This document shows, in pieces, positions 11,601 through 25,205 of a stretch of DNA of 64,000 nt; position 1 is the stretch's first letter, and the number at the start of each line of letters is the position of its first letter. Position numbers and translations under genes: made by a program. This DNA is from Epiperipatus broadwayi (Eukaryota > Onychophora > Udeonychophora > Euonychophora > Peripatidae). Under the pieces are notes generated by a model. It searched no databases and was not told the origin of the DNA. It saw only the letters and a program-made list of their open reading frames with translations. The stretch lies in contig JAQFVV010000003.1 of assembly GCA_028023455.1 (NCBI GenBank), forward strand, positions 458,001-522,000. Direction: 5' to 3'.

Positions 11601-12850
11601 TTGAGACGATAAAAACCTCAGAACAATCTACATATATCAAACAGATATTCTAATCATTAAGAAATAGCACTCATGATTGATATATAAAGCAGAGCCTAAT
11701 TTTGATGAAGAAGACATCGAACTATTACATATGTTTACCTACTTAAATTATAAACATTTAGATAGTAGATTTGCTTAGTAATGTCCTCTCTTACTCAATT
11801 AGTAAATGGTGCATATTTACATAGCTAACAAAATTAAAATTATTTTATTCCTATCGGAAAGTTTTCATCCTATAGAGATGTGATTAAAAAGCTTTTACTT
11901 CATATAAGTGCAATAGCAAAATTACATTTGAATTTTTACTTTTTTCTTTCTCTATAGTGTAAATAAAGCAGTCATTTTCAATTGGAAAGTTTTCAGCAGT
12001 GTACAGTATCATAAATGACATTTCAATCGAGTGAACACATAAAATTTATTCCGTTAGTGGCAGTTTCTACTTTAATCTGATTTGATCTATAAAATGGAGC
12101 AATTTTGCAGCAAGCTGTCAATGAGTGCGTCTAGGCTTCACAGAAACTTAATAATAACAGTTTATGTACATTTTAAAAATCATACTAATTTCACTTATGT
12201 TACAGATGAAATGAAAAAATATAAACGCAGCTAGTATTATTATCAATTGCTTATATTATGTATGCTTTTTTGAAAAAAAGCGTAAGATTTGATTTATTTA
12301 AACAAATTAATTATTAATTATATTATATATATATACTCATAGACTTGAGGAAGAAACGACAGAAGACAAAAATATGAAGAAAATAAAAACTTAAATTTTT
12401 TCTTCCAATACAACTGTATTACTTTTAAGTTTTTTTTATTATTTGTATTTCTTATAAATACAGATAAAGGCAACTAAATATTAAGAAATTGAACAATACC
12501 ATCAAATAAAATTTGTTCATCAGTGATATATTGTCATTATTTGCCACTCTTTTAGTACAATTTATTCCAGCTTACAATGTAGCTTTAAACAATGAGACAA
12601 TAAATTTATTTGTGTTATAAGGTTGGCAAGTGACGTTAAACAGTAATTAATGATGATGAAACATACCGTTAAGGATAGTATTTTATTTAGTATAAATAAT
12701 CTTTTGAACAGATATATTAATAGATATGTACTTTACAGAAGTAAAAGTCTAAAAATAGCTCACTATGATTAAAGACCTCCCCAGCATTTCTCTACAAAAA
12801 AAAAACAACATGAAATACAAGATAGCATTTTTTAGTATATAATTTTTATT
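8626..12850. other. Non-coding AT-rich stretch
   Basis: No gene was seen. It holds a poly(A) pair near 9437-9465 and a short frame at 9893-10093 whose residues are nearly all Ile, Phe, Tyr and Asn, as expected from AT-rich DNA. Confidence 0.55.
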
Positions 12851-12851
12851 A

Positions 12852-12935
12852 GTCTTTTATTAGACTAAAGATTATCTATTAATGGATAATATTTTTTAAT
12901 GTAATTTTTACTATACTAATCTTACACAAGTTAGG
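12852..12935. repeat. Hairpin repeat family, diverged copy
   Basis: ttattagactaaagattatc followed by a stretch like gtaatttttactata matches the copy at 13205-13280. A third partial copy is at about 25750-25785 (tattaaactagagattatgt). Confidence 0.6.
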
Positions 12936-13204
12936 AGCTCGTTTCTATACACTTTCAACACCTTGAGGAAGTAGTCATAAACATATATCCAAAGACGTGA
13001 AAAAGAAGTATGTTCCCCAGATGCACTTTCATGCCAAATCAGCACTTATAAGTTGTTTCAGAAAACAATCTTTTACACATACCTTTATCATCACTCAGTA
13101 TATATATATATAGCAAATTATTACAGTTTAACTGATAAGTGTCAAAACTGTTACCCTCACAACTTTGATATAAACTACTTAATGGAAATATAGTAATCAT
13201 TTTT

Positions 13205-13335
13205 GTTAGTCATTTATTAGACTAGAGATTATCTGATAATGAATATTTTTGTAGTGTAATTTTCACTATATCATCTTGCATGAGAGTAGTGTAGTGAAAA
13301 TTACACTATAGAAATATTATTCATTATTAGAATTT
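13205..13335. mobile_element. Small foldback, about 45-bp arms
   Basis: ataatgaatatttttgtagt then gtaattttcactatat (about 13238-13272) is mirrored at about 13288-13330 as agtgaaaattacac and aaatattattcattat. Only about 16 bp separate the arms, so the single strand would fold into one long hairpin. The left side matches the repeat at 12852. Confidence 0.75.
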
Positions 13336-13635
13336 GTTAAATTATTTAATATTTAATGATAAAGCTTCAAGTCTATGTCTATTTATTATCAGATAAATTG
13401 TTAGTGATGATCTATCTATTTATATAAAATATAACCTAGTTAATCATACAAGTATTGCTTGTTAAATGCACTTATAGAGGAATGTTCAACATACAGGCAT
13501 CTATTTATAGTGTTTTATTTTTATCTATTATTGTTATCATCATATAATTTTTCTATTTGCATAAGTATTCCACAAAAAATGTTCAGAACAAAAGTAAATT
13601 TATTTTAATTAAAAATAAAGATAAATCAATATTCA

Positions 13636-13645
13636 TTTATTTATT
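13636..13645 (-). terminator. Overlapping AATAAA polyadenylation signals
   Basis: The minus strand reads aataaataaat directly after ttctgc. It lies about 120 bases past the stop of the candidate terminal exon. In AT-rich DNA this hexamer is common, so only its position gives it weight. Confidence 0.3.
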
Positions 13646-13764
13646 GCAGAATAAAATCTTTTCCAATATCTTCCTCAGAAAATAGATTAAGAGAAAACAT
13701 TATTTTTCTGACAAGTGAACTACTGGCCATGCAGGTTGAGTATTTTTCATCACAGTTTCTCTCT

Positions 13765-13842
13765 CTATTTAGTAATAACTTGACTAGCAGCAGGATGACT
13801 GACTCCATTAATAAATTCTGTTTTCTCAGAAAATTCATGTGC
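13765..13842 (-). CDS. Candidate terminal exon, unknown protein
   Basis: Read on the minus strand, a good splice acceptor (attaatttcag) is followed by 25 sense codons and TAG. The peptide begins AHEFSEKTEFINGVSHPA and ends SQVITK. Its composition (Ala, Gly, His, Pro, Ser, Glu) is unlike the Ile/Asn/Lys/Tyr frames that AT-rich noise gives here. The exon opens in phase 0. Downstream, after about 120 bases, lie two overlapping AATAAA signals (13636-13645). No family is recognised. It could also be a decayed transposon tail. The product, upstream exons and start are unknown; a phase-compatible candidate upstream exon is at 46927-47042. Confidence 0.35.
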   Translation of the reverse strand, partial: AHEFSEKTEFINGVSHPAASQVITK

Positions 13843-14722
13843 CTGAAATTAATGTATAAGTTCTTTATAGATTTAAAGTTTATATTGTGATAAAATGTGA
13901 TAAAAACTATGCTTGAGGACCTACATATTTGTAATGTAATGTTAATGCTAAGAAAGTAAATATATTTCTATAATTTCTTTGGTTCTGTCCCTTTGTAAAA
14001 GTTTGATTAATCAAACTCCTCAATGGTAAATTCATAAACTAAAAACTAGTCTTGGATTATAAATGTGGTGGCAGTGGATTGGGATTTAATTATTATGCAT
14101 TATTAATTATTTAGGCTTACACAAGGAAATAGAACTAAAATAGAGAGAATAGAGTTGCTACTCTAACATATTGTGTAGGCAAAGGTTATCTAATGTTTTA
14201 AGGTTATACTAAACATATTTACTATCTGGTTTGATTATAAAGCTGTATTTGTGTGTGCTAAGAAAAACTGTAAGGTTATAAAATACAAAGCAATGTGATT
14301 GCCAAAAAATAACTAACTGGAGAATCAGCAAACAATGAAAAATTATCATTAGGGCTAATATCATCACCAGAACAGACACTCATAAAAGAATATGGTCACT
14401 CTAATTTCAGAAAAAAAGAAATAAAATAAAAAGATGAAGATGAATTTTATAATGATTATACAAACCATTATTCATGAAATATAAATATAATCCCTATATG
14501 ATCTTTTAATTTTATTATTTGAAATCTTATGGTGGTGTCACTTTTTTAGCAGTAAAATTTATTTTTGGAAAGACTTCAATTCAACACTGACTAAATATAG
14601 ATCTTGTTTTATTTTACATATATTCTCTAAACAAAAACAATGAACATTGCACACTTTTAGAGTTTTTTTAAAAGTATCTTTATAATACTAATGAAGTCTT
14701 TCTCTCTCCCAAATTTAACATA

Positions 14723-14784
14723 GAATATTTTACTTAAGTCTAATTACCATTTAGAATATTTTACTTAAGTCTAATTACCATTTA
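14723..14784 (+). repeat. Perfect 31-bp tandem duplication
   Basis: Two identical copies (14723-14753 and 14754-14784) begin gaatattttacttaagtcta and end attaccattta. Perfect identity points to a recent event. Confidence 0.95.
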
Positions 14785-14981
14785 TTTATTTCTTATGCCA
14801 AATTCTAGGAAAATATGTCTTTACTATATTAGATTCAATAGAATTGTATGTAACAAGCTTAAAAATATACTAGTTGGTCTTATAATCTTTTCATTATATT
14901 TTTGCAATGTTGATAATACATCTTTAAGGGAATTTTTTTAGTGTCTTTGTATTACTCTGATATAAAATCTATGTCTCACTT

Positions 14982-15173
14982 TTATACAATGGATTGGAAA
15001 AATAGTAGCATATGAACTAATTTAATTTTAATAATAGTAGTAAATTCTGCCTTTCTAAGTGAAAAGTTACCAATATATTTAAGTTGATCAACATTCTTAT
15101 ACCAACACCCATCAAAACAAAAAGTTGTTGCAGCCTTTTTATATTCTTCTTTACAGGATAATGTAACACTCAA
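14982..15173 (-). other. Unassigned frame with protein-like stretch
   Basis: The middle of this minus-strand frame reads EEYKKAATTFCFDGCWYKN then VDQLKYIGNFSLRKAEF. It has Cys, Trp and Gly content above background. Splice sites are weak: the acceptor side is ctgtaaag and the donor side ttggtaac. It may be a transposon fragment (VDQLKYIG resembles the VxxFxYLG block of LINE reverse transcriptases) or chance. Confidence 0.2.
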
Positions 15174-17044
15174 TATTTTATGACCAATCTCAATAAAAGA
15201 TGAAAGCTGTGTTAATAATTAAATAATTATAAATACAATTGGTTGGTTGTTTCAATTTTATTTAGATTGATTATTATATTAAATATATATCTATAACAAA
15301 GTTATGGACAAATAACTTTTTATGTTGGATATTTGACCATTTTATCTATATTTAATAATAATAAAACTGACTTACATCCAAAAGATAAATAACATTTTGT
15401 TGATTAGTTTTTAAATTGAAAAAAAATATATATATAAACATTAATGAACTATAATTATAAAAGGCAAGGAAATGAAGTTTTTAATTTTTTTAATTGGTTT
15501 AAATAAAAAATTTACTGCTTTTTTATGAAGCCATTTATAATTTTTTCCAAAATACACTATCATAAAAATTGAAAATAAAGTTGAAAATGGAATAAATTTA
15601 TGTAAGGCACTAATTTTTATTTCAAATGCCTAATATTTTCCGCAATCAATAATAATAAGGTAAGTTACATAACATGAATAAACTTTGATGGATTCCAAAT
15701 ATTGCCATAAAGATTTTTGATTAACTTAAATCAAATGCTTTGTCATAAACAAAAGCTTAAAATGATTTTATTACAATTTTTTCTCGAAAAAACGGTACTC
15801 AAAATCACAGTTTATAGCAACCATCTATTTATGGCAGAAAACGATTTATCAATAAAATCCATTTAATGTCCATAATACCGACATTGCATTTAAAAACTGC
15901 AATATTTTTATTGATTTAATTTTTATAAAAATTATCATTCAACTTTATGAACTTATTCCTAAAATATTCAAATACTTTTAAGTTTATTAAACTGGATACA
16001 TCATTGAAAGTTGTTTTGTGAAATCTTTTATCATTATTGAAAAGATGATCAAAATATAAAATAGTATGCACTATATATTATTCTATATGATATAGTAATA
16101 GTTCAGAATTTTGAATATCAAACTTTATAACTGTGTACTTGTTGATATATAAATGTTTTGAAAGGTTATAATATAGCTTTGAATATTCTAAAATAAATTG
16201 TATTTAGAAAGTGATAAGCAATGACAAATGACAGTTGATACTACTTATTTGTAACACCTTATTGCCCAATACATTCATCTGTTTTTAAGTAGAAAAATTA
16301 ATTTACAAATATTTAAGATTCTCATTGTATACGAATATATCAATAAATTATTTTCCAGTACTACTTTTTAAAAGATTACTATATATATATATTATTTTGT
16401 TGCCTTTTGCAAAATTTAAAAAATTTTCACTTCAAGTATTCTTTTAGTAGTATCTTAATACAGTATTAATTTTTTAAAAAAAAAAAGATTTTCTTTTTCA
16501 AAAATATTAAAACTTGCAAAACTTCCTGCCAGCGATTATATCATGGAGTTCTTCAAACAACTTTCAATTACTTTTTTCAATATTTATATAATGAATTTAT
16601 AAAATATTTAATATAAAAACAATGTTTAACAGCTTATCTAAAGATTTTTATAATTGTTTTTCGGTTATCTGTGTTTATAAAATTAAAATAATACCATTTA
16701 GATCTGTATAATAGGTCCCCACAATATTCTAGATAACTGTTGGTTCATAATTTTATAATTTTTTTTTTCTATCACTTAATTGTCCAGATGAAATCTGCTA
16801 GAAATTTATTTATAGACACTTATAAGATGCCTAGTTACATTGATGAGGGAAGAGTTATGTAAAAAAAATTCTAAGATTGTAGTATATAGAAACTTTTCAA
16901 GAAAACATTGACAAATTCAAAACAGAAAAATGCATTTACCATTATACTGTATAAACAAATGGGGAATATATATATATATATTTATAAATCGATGTCTGTA
17001 TTTCTTCAAAGTAATATATGTAATACTATAATTAAATATTAATA

Positions 17045-17046
<2 letters not shown>

Positions 17047-17092
<46 letters not shown>
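17047..17092. repeat. (TA)n microsatellite
   Basis: Uninterrupted alternating TA directly 3' of the PLE remnant; a shorter tract lies at about 16967-16983. TA tracts touch PLE remains at two separate loci in this window. Confidence 0.95.
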
Positions 17093-17094
<2 letters not shown>

Positions 17095-17700
17095 CTTCAT
17101 GTAGTAGCACTTTCGACTATCCTCCTAGTCTTTGTCAACTAGTTTATTGAAAGTCAACTTTCCCATAATTCCATTAGCTGTCTTTCTATTGATTAAGTCT
17201 TGCCTGTATTTATATATTAGCATAGCTTCCTTTATTCTCCTTTTATTTTTATGTCTTTCAGTTCACAATATTTTTTTTCATTATTATAATTAAAATTAAA
17301 ACCATATATACCTAATTTATTATGGTCATAAAAAATGGAAGCTGATATGTTATTATTATTTTTACAATTTTGTTTTGTATTTTAGATTCTTTTTAATAAC
17401 AAGTGTTCTTTCATTCTTTTCTCCAACGTAAACCTTGATTTCCCTATATATCTGTTATTATACCTCCATATCCATTTATAAATGATACAATTTTTATTTG
17501 TAAATGAGGTTTTATATAGATTACTACACCATACCATCATGTTTAAGCAAACTAATAAAATAACATTAGTAGGTTGTCAAGAAAAAATTATTTTAATATA
17601 TATTGTAATTGTTAGACAACAAATTTTTAAGTCTTTACATTATCTCTTTATTTATTTATTTACATATATTACACAGGCACAACTTGGCTGTAAGCATCAG
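17095..17700 (-). pseudogene. Penelope-like GIY-YIG endonuclease remnant, second family
   Basis: On the minus strand about 17430-17560 gives TNVILLVCLN (where the GIY strand should be) and, about 50 codons on, NNRYIGKSRFTLEKRMKEH. The latter is a clear YIG block with the Arg and the helix ending EH that GIY-YIG nucleases need. Then come NISASIFYDHNKLGIYGFNF (about 17300-17355) and, after a frameshift, RRIKEAMLIYKYRQDLINRK (about 17190-17245), the usual R(R/K)IKEA block. The tail reads MGKLTFNKLVDKD up to about 17130. There are at least two frameshifts and two stops. The reverse transcriptase portion is missing. The protein differs clearly from the 0.5-3.6 kb family. Confidence 0.75.
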
Positions 17701-20700
17701 AAAATGAACTAATACATGTATATTTAAAACAATATTTTATTCAATATAATAATGGAACCATTACACAGCTTCATTAGTAATGTCAGGACAATTTGCAGAG
17801 AATGTAATTTACTTCCAATGAATAATGAAAGATAACACAATCTTACATGAATGAAATAACAAATCATGCATTAGTAATTTATTTACTAATATATTTATTA
17901 ATTGATGTACAATTTATTTTCTTTAATAAAATTAACAAATCTATGTAACAGTAATTTATTTACAAAGTATAATTATTAACTGATATGCAATTTATTTTTT
18001 AACGAGTCCTTTAATCTTTATACATCATAATATTAATATATTCATAGATAATGTAACATATTCACAGTACCATTAACCCTGACTTCAATAAACTTAAATA
18101 TAATTGTATGCTTATATGAATTTATAACTATAAACATTTCTTTGACTCATATATCTTCTCATACTCATGCATACATATATCTACATGGGATAGACATCAA
18201 CACCATCTTTATCACAACAATCATAAGAAATAATTTATTTTTATTTCCTAATCCTAAACATAACTGCTTATATAATAATAACTATAAAGTGTTGGTCATT
18301 TGGTCCTAATCCTAACTGAATAAACTTTCTGTACAATAATTATAAGAAAGGATCTTTTGGTCCTAAATCTAATTTAATAGAACTACAAAATATACAGGGT
18401 TAACTTGTTCTGGATTTGATTCCTCACTCATTAAATTGAAAGGAATGTATTCTCTCATATGGATATGAACATATGTAAACTATTAAACATTGGATAAACA
18501 GTTGTACATATATAAATCCATCTACATAAAATCCAATTTTCAGTAATCAAATATAAGTTTAACTACAAATGAATGAGACTAATGGAAATAATTACATCAT
18601 TAACTACAGTTATTTAAGATAGGCAATTTATATATGAGCTTTGCATTTATTTTTTTATATTTTCCTATTAGTTATAAATTACATAAAATTCATAAGCTTG
18701 GTATGCACATATGATATATAATAATCATTATATTTTTTTTAAAAAATTGACAAGTAAAGAAAGTTATTACAAATTCATTTCCCTTTTTTTAATTTGATAG
18801 TTTCTTTCAAAATAATATCCAGATAACAAACATTATTTACAAATCTTTAAATATAAGGTTCACCCAAAACAAAATAATTGTCATTTACTTCTTTCAGACA
18901 AAAACTAAAAGTCCATTTATGATGATAATAGTTTTGTAATTAGCTGTTATTTAAATAAGCAGTATTTTTTTTGTTTCAGCTGTTATTTAAAGTATCATTC
19001 AAAAGTCTTTCAAACTAGATCTAGTTTTATCTGTTAGTAGTGTGTTTTCTTTTTATTCACAAAGCATACTAAAAATCCTGGGATTTAAATGAAGTAATAT
19101 TCCTTTCTGGTCAAAAGAAAAGAAAAAAAACTGATTTGATAAGAAAAGTTACTTCTTTTTATGCACACTCAATTCAATTATTTTAAATCCAAATTTGCAT
19201 ATCATTTTGTTTAGAAGAAAAAAAAAACATATATTTGTTGAAATGAATAATGGATTGTTCATTTCAATATATATATATATATAAACATGTATGGCTTTGT
19301 AATTTCAATATATATATATATATAAACATGTATGGCTTTGTAACATTAAATTATTTGCTAGAGATTTTCACTCTAAAAAGCAATATTATTTAATATATAT
19401 TATGATGTACACATGTTTCCATCTATAATTCCCTTTGTAGTATATTAACTGAATTAAGAAAACAATTAAAGGTCTTATATTTAATAAATATGTTTTTAAT
19501 GTAAGATAAATGGAGAGTGAATAAATACTTTTTTCATCAAATTTAAAAATGAAATATCTTACTAAGTTTTGTGGAACAATAACAATACTTTGTTCATGAG
19601 TCAATGTTTAAAAAAAGGAAAAGAAAAAGACTGCATTTTGTATTGTTACAGAAACGAATTCAGCAAGTGGAACATACACACTTTTTTTTTGCTTAAAATT
19701 TTGTGTTTTATCTTACCTTTTACAAATAATATTCTGGACTTATGACAAGGAAGTACGTACTTTGAGAAAAAAATTATTTAAGTAAGAAGAGAGCACAAAA
19801 CCTCTCCTAATTTGATATCTTTATGATTCAAACAGAATGATTAATAATAAATGCTATGCTTAACCAACCATAAAGCTATGAAACTATCAAACTTTACCAT
19901 GGATTGTAATATTGACAAAAGGAATAGTTGAATATTATTTAAGGATAAAAGTGTTGATGAAGCCCTATATTTATATTTTGTTATCATCAATGTGTCAAGG
20001 CAAATGTGGGATAATAGAATCTAAGTTGAAATTACATATATAAGTTAAGCACGGTAACAGACACTAAAAAAATTTCTTTTAAATTATCAACATAAAATAA
20101 AATTTCACTTATCAATAATGGTTAAGAGTATAAGAGAAATGTAACGATAAAATACTTATCAAAGTTTTTTCATTATTAATAATCTTAATTATGAGGTAGT
20201 TTTATCTTATCATTCAATATAAACTTAAATAATAGACTCATATAATTAAGACTTAAATCAATTGTTAATGTATTACTATTTTGGAAGACAAATCAAAATT
20301 AAATCTAAATAATATTCTATATAATTTATTTAAATTAGGTAATAATTATTTTTTATGAAAAGAACATTACTTGAGTCCAAGATATAAAACATGTTAAAGG
20401 ACAAATATATATAAAAATAATAATGTTAACATTTTATTGCATTTTTTTGCGAGAAAGAATTTGTAATTAATCTTTTATAACTATATGCATAATAATTTTT
20501 AATCATAGATTGTTTCTATTAATTGCAGTTTAGCAGGGGTAAATTATAAATATATATCATACGTTAGATTGCAGATGGCAAAATTAGAACTATGTTTTTG
20601 GTCTTAATTATTTCAATGAGTTAATGTTGACTTCAGTAAATATTATTATTATTAACCAAGTACTTTGATTTGCCTATTGCATAATCATTATAAAACTACT

Positions 20701-22970
20701 TTATTATATAATTTATTTACAATTAAAATAATTAAGTCTATAGCCCATATGATATCATATTGGTAAGTAAAATATTATTTATCAAATTTTTATCTTCTTT
20801 GCTAAGTAGATATACTGATTATGGACTCATTTGCACCTTTCAAATTCATGATTTCATTGCTGATGTAAATCCAAACTATCATAGAGCCAATTTATGAATT
20901 AAGTCATTTATTTGTTTATTTATTAATCATTTTAGTTGACTAAATACAACATTTATTCATTACAACTTGATCAAATACATGGGTATTTGTAGGTCAGGAA
21001 GCTTTTCATCCATTATTTTATTAATTGTTCATTACATTTTATGGCTCATCCAACAGGGGGTTATTACTATTTATGAGACAAGGTTGCTTCATTAGCACTG
21101 TTCTTATATTTTAGATTAGTTTTTTTTTTTTACAATATATATATATACATAATGTCTCACATTGTATAAATAGTATATCTACCCACTGTATCTGTTTTCT
21201 GGAATTCAAATTCATGCAAAGTAAAAAGAATCCTGGCCAAGTGAATTTTTTTCAAGAAATTTAAGATTTTTTTCTCAGCTAGCCATAGCGAACCCATTTA
21301 ATTCTGCATAATTGATCAATAAATAAATATCTATCTATCTTTAATTGGAGAGTAAATTAAGAATGGAAATCTACTAAAATTTTTATTGTCCCGAAATTAG
21401 AAGGTCTTGTAAATACTGCTTTTTCTTTCCCAGCCCATCTATGAAAGACTGTTGAAAAAGCCTTTATCCTGTACTTAGTTATTTATTAAAAGTGCAGTAT
21501 ATATATATATATTGTTTTACAGATAGACATGAAAATAAATTGCAAAATAAACCTTAAAGTGCTTATAAGTCAAAAAGATGTTAAATGATTAGATTATTTA
21601 AACATAATGATAGATTATAAAGGCTCAGATTTCAATCACTTGTAATAAAATAAATCGTAAAATTAAACTATGGCTGAGTAATTTTGATAGTAAAAGGATT
21701 TATTCTTATTTTCTTGAAAAGAAAAGTTGTTAATAAGTATTGTTTTACTAATGCTTCTATAAGGATATGGGACTTGAACATTCTTCAGACTACACTATGA
21801 CCATAAAGATATATATATGTTGGTATTAAGAAATATAGATTGAAAGTAAAATACAGTGATGAAAAAAACAAACAGATATCATAAAAACTTAAAAGACTAA
21901 AATGGAACTGGTTGGATGTGTCACTAAAAAAATGGTAATAAATGAATAAGTAATGTTTTAATCTATCTATATCACAAAAGATTACAAAAGATCTATAAAC
22001 AAACCATGACTGAATTTGCTGAGAAAAGAAAAATTAAAGAAATTATATTGACAAAAAAGTTATGGATTCAAAAACCTGGATTAAGCTTGGAAAGATATGT
22101 ATTTATCTTTCAGTAAATCACTAAGCTCATTTCTCTCTAAATTTCATATTTCTGTCAAAAAATAAGCATTTCTCTAATATTATTACTTTTTGAACTATTA
22201 CCTTTGCATTCTAAACATATTTAAATGTAATTATATTTCTACAGATTACATTACTGCATTAGTATATAGCTGTACACAATGTTTTTGAAATGTCTTAGAA
22301 GTTCATTTAACTATATAGCACATTAATGGTTTTAAAAGTTATGTAACAGAAAAATATGTCTTATCGATGAAGAAGAGTAATTAATGTTTTTCTCTTATTC
22401 CAGCATTCAGATAATTATGTTATTGGAAAATATTTTTTTACTGAACAATTTTAAAATTGCTTCTGGGGTATAGTTACAAGTGTTCTTTGTTCTTCATACT
22501 TGACTAGTATTAGGAAGTAGCATAATCATGTGATTATAACATCAATTTTCTACAACATTAATATTATTAACATTTAATTGCAGGAGCAGCAGAATAAAAT
22601 TGTGGTATTTATTTATAGGATTTTCATAATAATACACATATGTGTTGTAAAAGTGTTACTACTTTCTAAGTATACTGTACAGATCATTGTGTTGAATAGC
22701 AATAGTTGATTATATATTACAAAATATTTATCTGATGTATGAACAGTCTCTGTATTAATATTTGGTTTATAATTTTATAGTAAACAGTCCTGCTAAAGAA
22801 GTAATAAATCTATTATATCTTAGTTTTTGTTGTTGTTGTTGCTAGATGACAGAAATTCAGCAATAACTGGCACAAAATAGAATTGTAAATTTAAAAAAAA
22901 ACAAAAAACAAATTTTTAACACAATTATAAAATATTGTTGTTGTTTTTTTAATTTCATGAATCTTTTTTT
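17701..22970. other. Non-coding AT-rich stretch
   Basis: No gene was recognised. It contains the tandem duplication at 19261-19342. A loose repeat of tttggtcctaa(t/a) words occurs near 18300-18365. Confidence 0.5.
19261..19342 (+). repeat. Perfect 41-bp tandem duplication containing (TA)n
   Basis: atttcaa, a TA tract, then aaacatgtatggctttgta occurs at 19261-19301 and again at 19302-19342. This is another case of sequence next to TA being duplicated. Confidence 0.95.
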
Positions 22971-22974
22971 TTTA

Positions 22975-24292
22975 TTTCAGAACATTTTGACCATATTATT
23001 TGGTCATTACCAACAATGATTAGTCCTATATAATATAAATATATAAATATAAGTTTATAAAAATTTTCAAAAACAATATAATACAAAAATATTTATGACA
23101 TAAATTACAATTTTTTTAAACTTACTTCTTGCCTATTTTCCTATGTGTATATATTCTTTTACATTTTACATTTTTGTTGAATTAACATTTTTATATAAAA
23201 TACCCTTCAATTATTATAATTTCACTTCAATAATTAAACCAGATTTCTAACACTTTCTATTCAAAACTGATTTTCTGATTTATATATAAACTTTCTTTAA
23301 TCAATTTTTTTTCCAGCTACTTTAATTTAAAATTTAAATGCTTGGATTCTTTTATGTGTTGCTTCAATCTAGTTTTCAATTTATTTTTTATTGTTCCTAG
23401 ATAAGAAACATTGTTATTATCTTTCCTACAATCTAAGCAATTCACAATATAAATGCTATTTATATTTTTCAATCCCTTCTTAATTTAAAATTTATTAATT
23501 TATCTAAATTTATCTTCATTTTATATATTAATTTAATTACAAATTTATTATTACACTTTCTGTTTGTATTTTCTGTTATTTTACTTCTAAAATGTACTTT
23601 TTGATAACTTAAACTAGTATAAATTTTTGTATCCTTGTATTTGTTTTTTCATTTTTTCTATATTTTTTCTTCTACATAATTTATTAATTAATTTCAAAGG
23701 ATACTAATTTATCTTTGCTTCATTTTTTATTATATCAATTTTTTTCTTTTAATTATTTACTAATAGAGCACAATCTTATTGCTTTATTTATTGTATTATT
23801 AATAATATGTATTTTATGTATATGACTTATATTTGATCCTCAAATATCTAATAAACCATATCTGAACATACTTGTTTTAATATTTACAAAAATGTTTCAT
23901 ATGCTTGAACAACAAAAAATAAATTGAAAACTAGATTGAAACAACATTTATGTGAGATCTTACAAAGAAAGGTCAATAGAAGAAAGTTTATGTATAAAAA
24001 TGAAAAAAAAAAACAGTTTTGAATAAAAAGATTAGGAATCTGATGTAATTATAGAAGTATAATTATAATAATTGAAGGATATTTTATATAAAAATGTTGA
24101 TTAAAAAAAATTAATGTAAAAGATTGTAGACACATAGAAAAGTCAGCAATAAGTATGTTTAAAAATATGTAATTTATGCCATAAAATATTTTTTATTGTG
24201 TTGTTTTTTTAGAAATTCTTTGTAAACATATATATTTAATCAATCTTTGGCAATGACTTTGTAACATGAATGAAATGTTCTGGAATGAAAAG
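22975..24292. mobile_element. Inverted pair of a third Penelope-like family
   Basis: The left arm 22975-23398 and right arm about 23909-24292 are inverted copies. caaaaaataaattgaaaact (right) matches the complement of the left arm at about 23370-23395. The words taattgaagg(a/g)tatttt, tataaaaatgtt and gaaatgttctg also occur in both. The middle (about 23400-23890) belongs to the minus-strand copy, which is the longer one. Like the 0.5-3.6 kb element, a PLE is found as a head-to-head truncated pair. Confidence 0.75.
23130..23880 (-). pseudogene. Penelope-like remnant: RT thumb/linker plus GIY-YIG
   Basis: Read on the minus strand. About 23740-23815 gives HIINNTINKAIRLCSISK, the PLE thumb pattern in which an Arg-Ala/Leu-Cys-Ser helix follows the palm. 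A broken linker of Lys-rich sequence follows. About 23345-23460 gives NSIYIVNCLDCRKDNNN then VSYLGTIKNKLKTRLKQH, the GIY and YIG blocks with the conserved Arg and His. ESKH and a degenerate tail run to 23130. Many stops and frameshifts; RT fingers and palm are absent. The short spacing and CLDC between the motifs set this family apart from the two others in the window. Confidence 0.75.
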
Positions 24293-24934
24293 TCGTTTAT
24301 AGAAAAAAACAAGATTGGAGAAAAAATAATTTTTTTTTTTTAGTTTTTAATTATATTAATGGCCCGTATTTGTAAAAAACATAGTGAAATGATTATTTTT
24401 GATTTCATTAAAATGGAAATTTTTGTTTATATAATATTTTTAAGGCAGAAAAGAGGAATTTTGTTGTCTTTAAATCTAATTTATATGTCTCAAAGTTATT
24501 TTTATTATTTAAAAAGATGTTGTTAATAATAAATATAAAGAATATTTTAATTTTAAAGTTATACTATGGTTTTTAGAAGGATTTAAAAATATATAGTGAG
24601 AAATAAAAAAAAAATGTATTTTTCTAGATAACATAAAGATATAATCTTATTTTTTTTTGTAGATTAAATAGTTGTTTTTAATAATATTTATATTAATTAT
24701 AATAAAAATAGTTTTATCTTGTGACAAACTCTATATTTAAAATGACAACTAAATTATTAATCACACATTTTAAGTCTTGACTTATATAATGTTTAATCAT
24801 TGAATATGAATTTACTTCTTTTGAAGCTCTTTATGTGCCTCATATCACTGCAGACAGGTAGTACTGCACCAAACATCTCAGAATGTTCTATTATCATTAC
24901 AATTAGAATTTACTCATATAAAATCTACTTCATT
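24293..24934. other. Non-coding stretch
   Basis: Nothing recognised. Confidence 0.5.
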
Positions 24935-25205
24935 ATTATCATCATTGCAAACCATTATCAATCCACTGCAGGATGAAGGTCTCACCAAGTTCAATCCATC
25001 TTCTCTGATATCTAGCCTATCTTCTTCAAATCACCCCTGAACACTTAATTTCATCCATTCATCTCACATGTGGTCTTTTTATGGGTCTTTTACAATCACT
25101 TAGAATCCAGTTTAAGATTTCAATTGTCCATCTATTAGTATCTCTCTTAGCAATATGTCCAGCCCAACTTCACTTCAGACTTTTAATTCTTTCAAAATCT
25201 AATTA
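24935..25205 (-). pseudogene. LINE reverse-transcriptase C-terminus (RTE-type)
   Basis: The minus strand reads SWAGHIAKRDTNRWTIEILN then WILSDCKRP and KRPHVR, a pattern typical of the C-terminal tail of RTE-type LINE polyproteins (WAGHIARRxDxRW ... RPxxRWxDxI). It ends with an ETFILQWIDNG-like block in a shifted frame. Stops replace Trp at two places (TGA for TGG) and the segment after SGVI is frameshifted. A short CAT/ATT-rich tail follows the stop. It is a 5'-truncated copy of the family also seen at 45108 and 55405. Confidence 0.75.

Larger units (their letters stand above)
13843..17040. other. Mostly non-coding stretch
   Basis: No repeat element was recognised apart from the 31-bp duplication at 14723-14784. 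The frame at 14982-15173 (minus) is listed separately as an unassigned frame. Confidence 0.5.
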
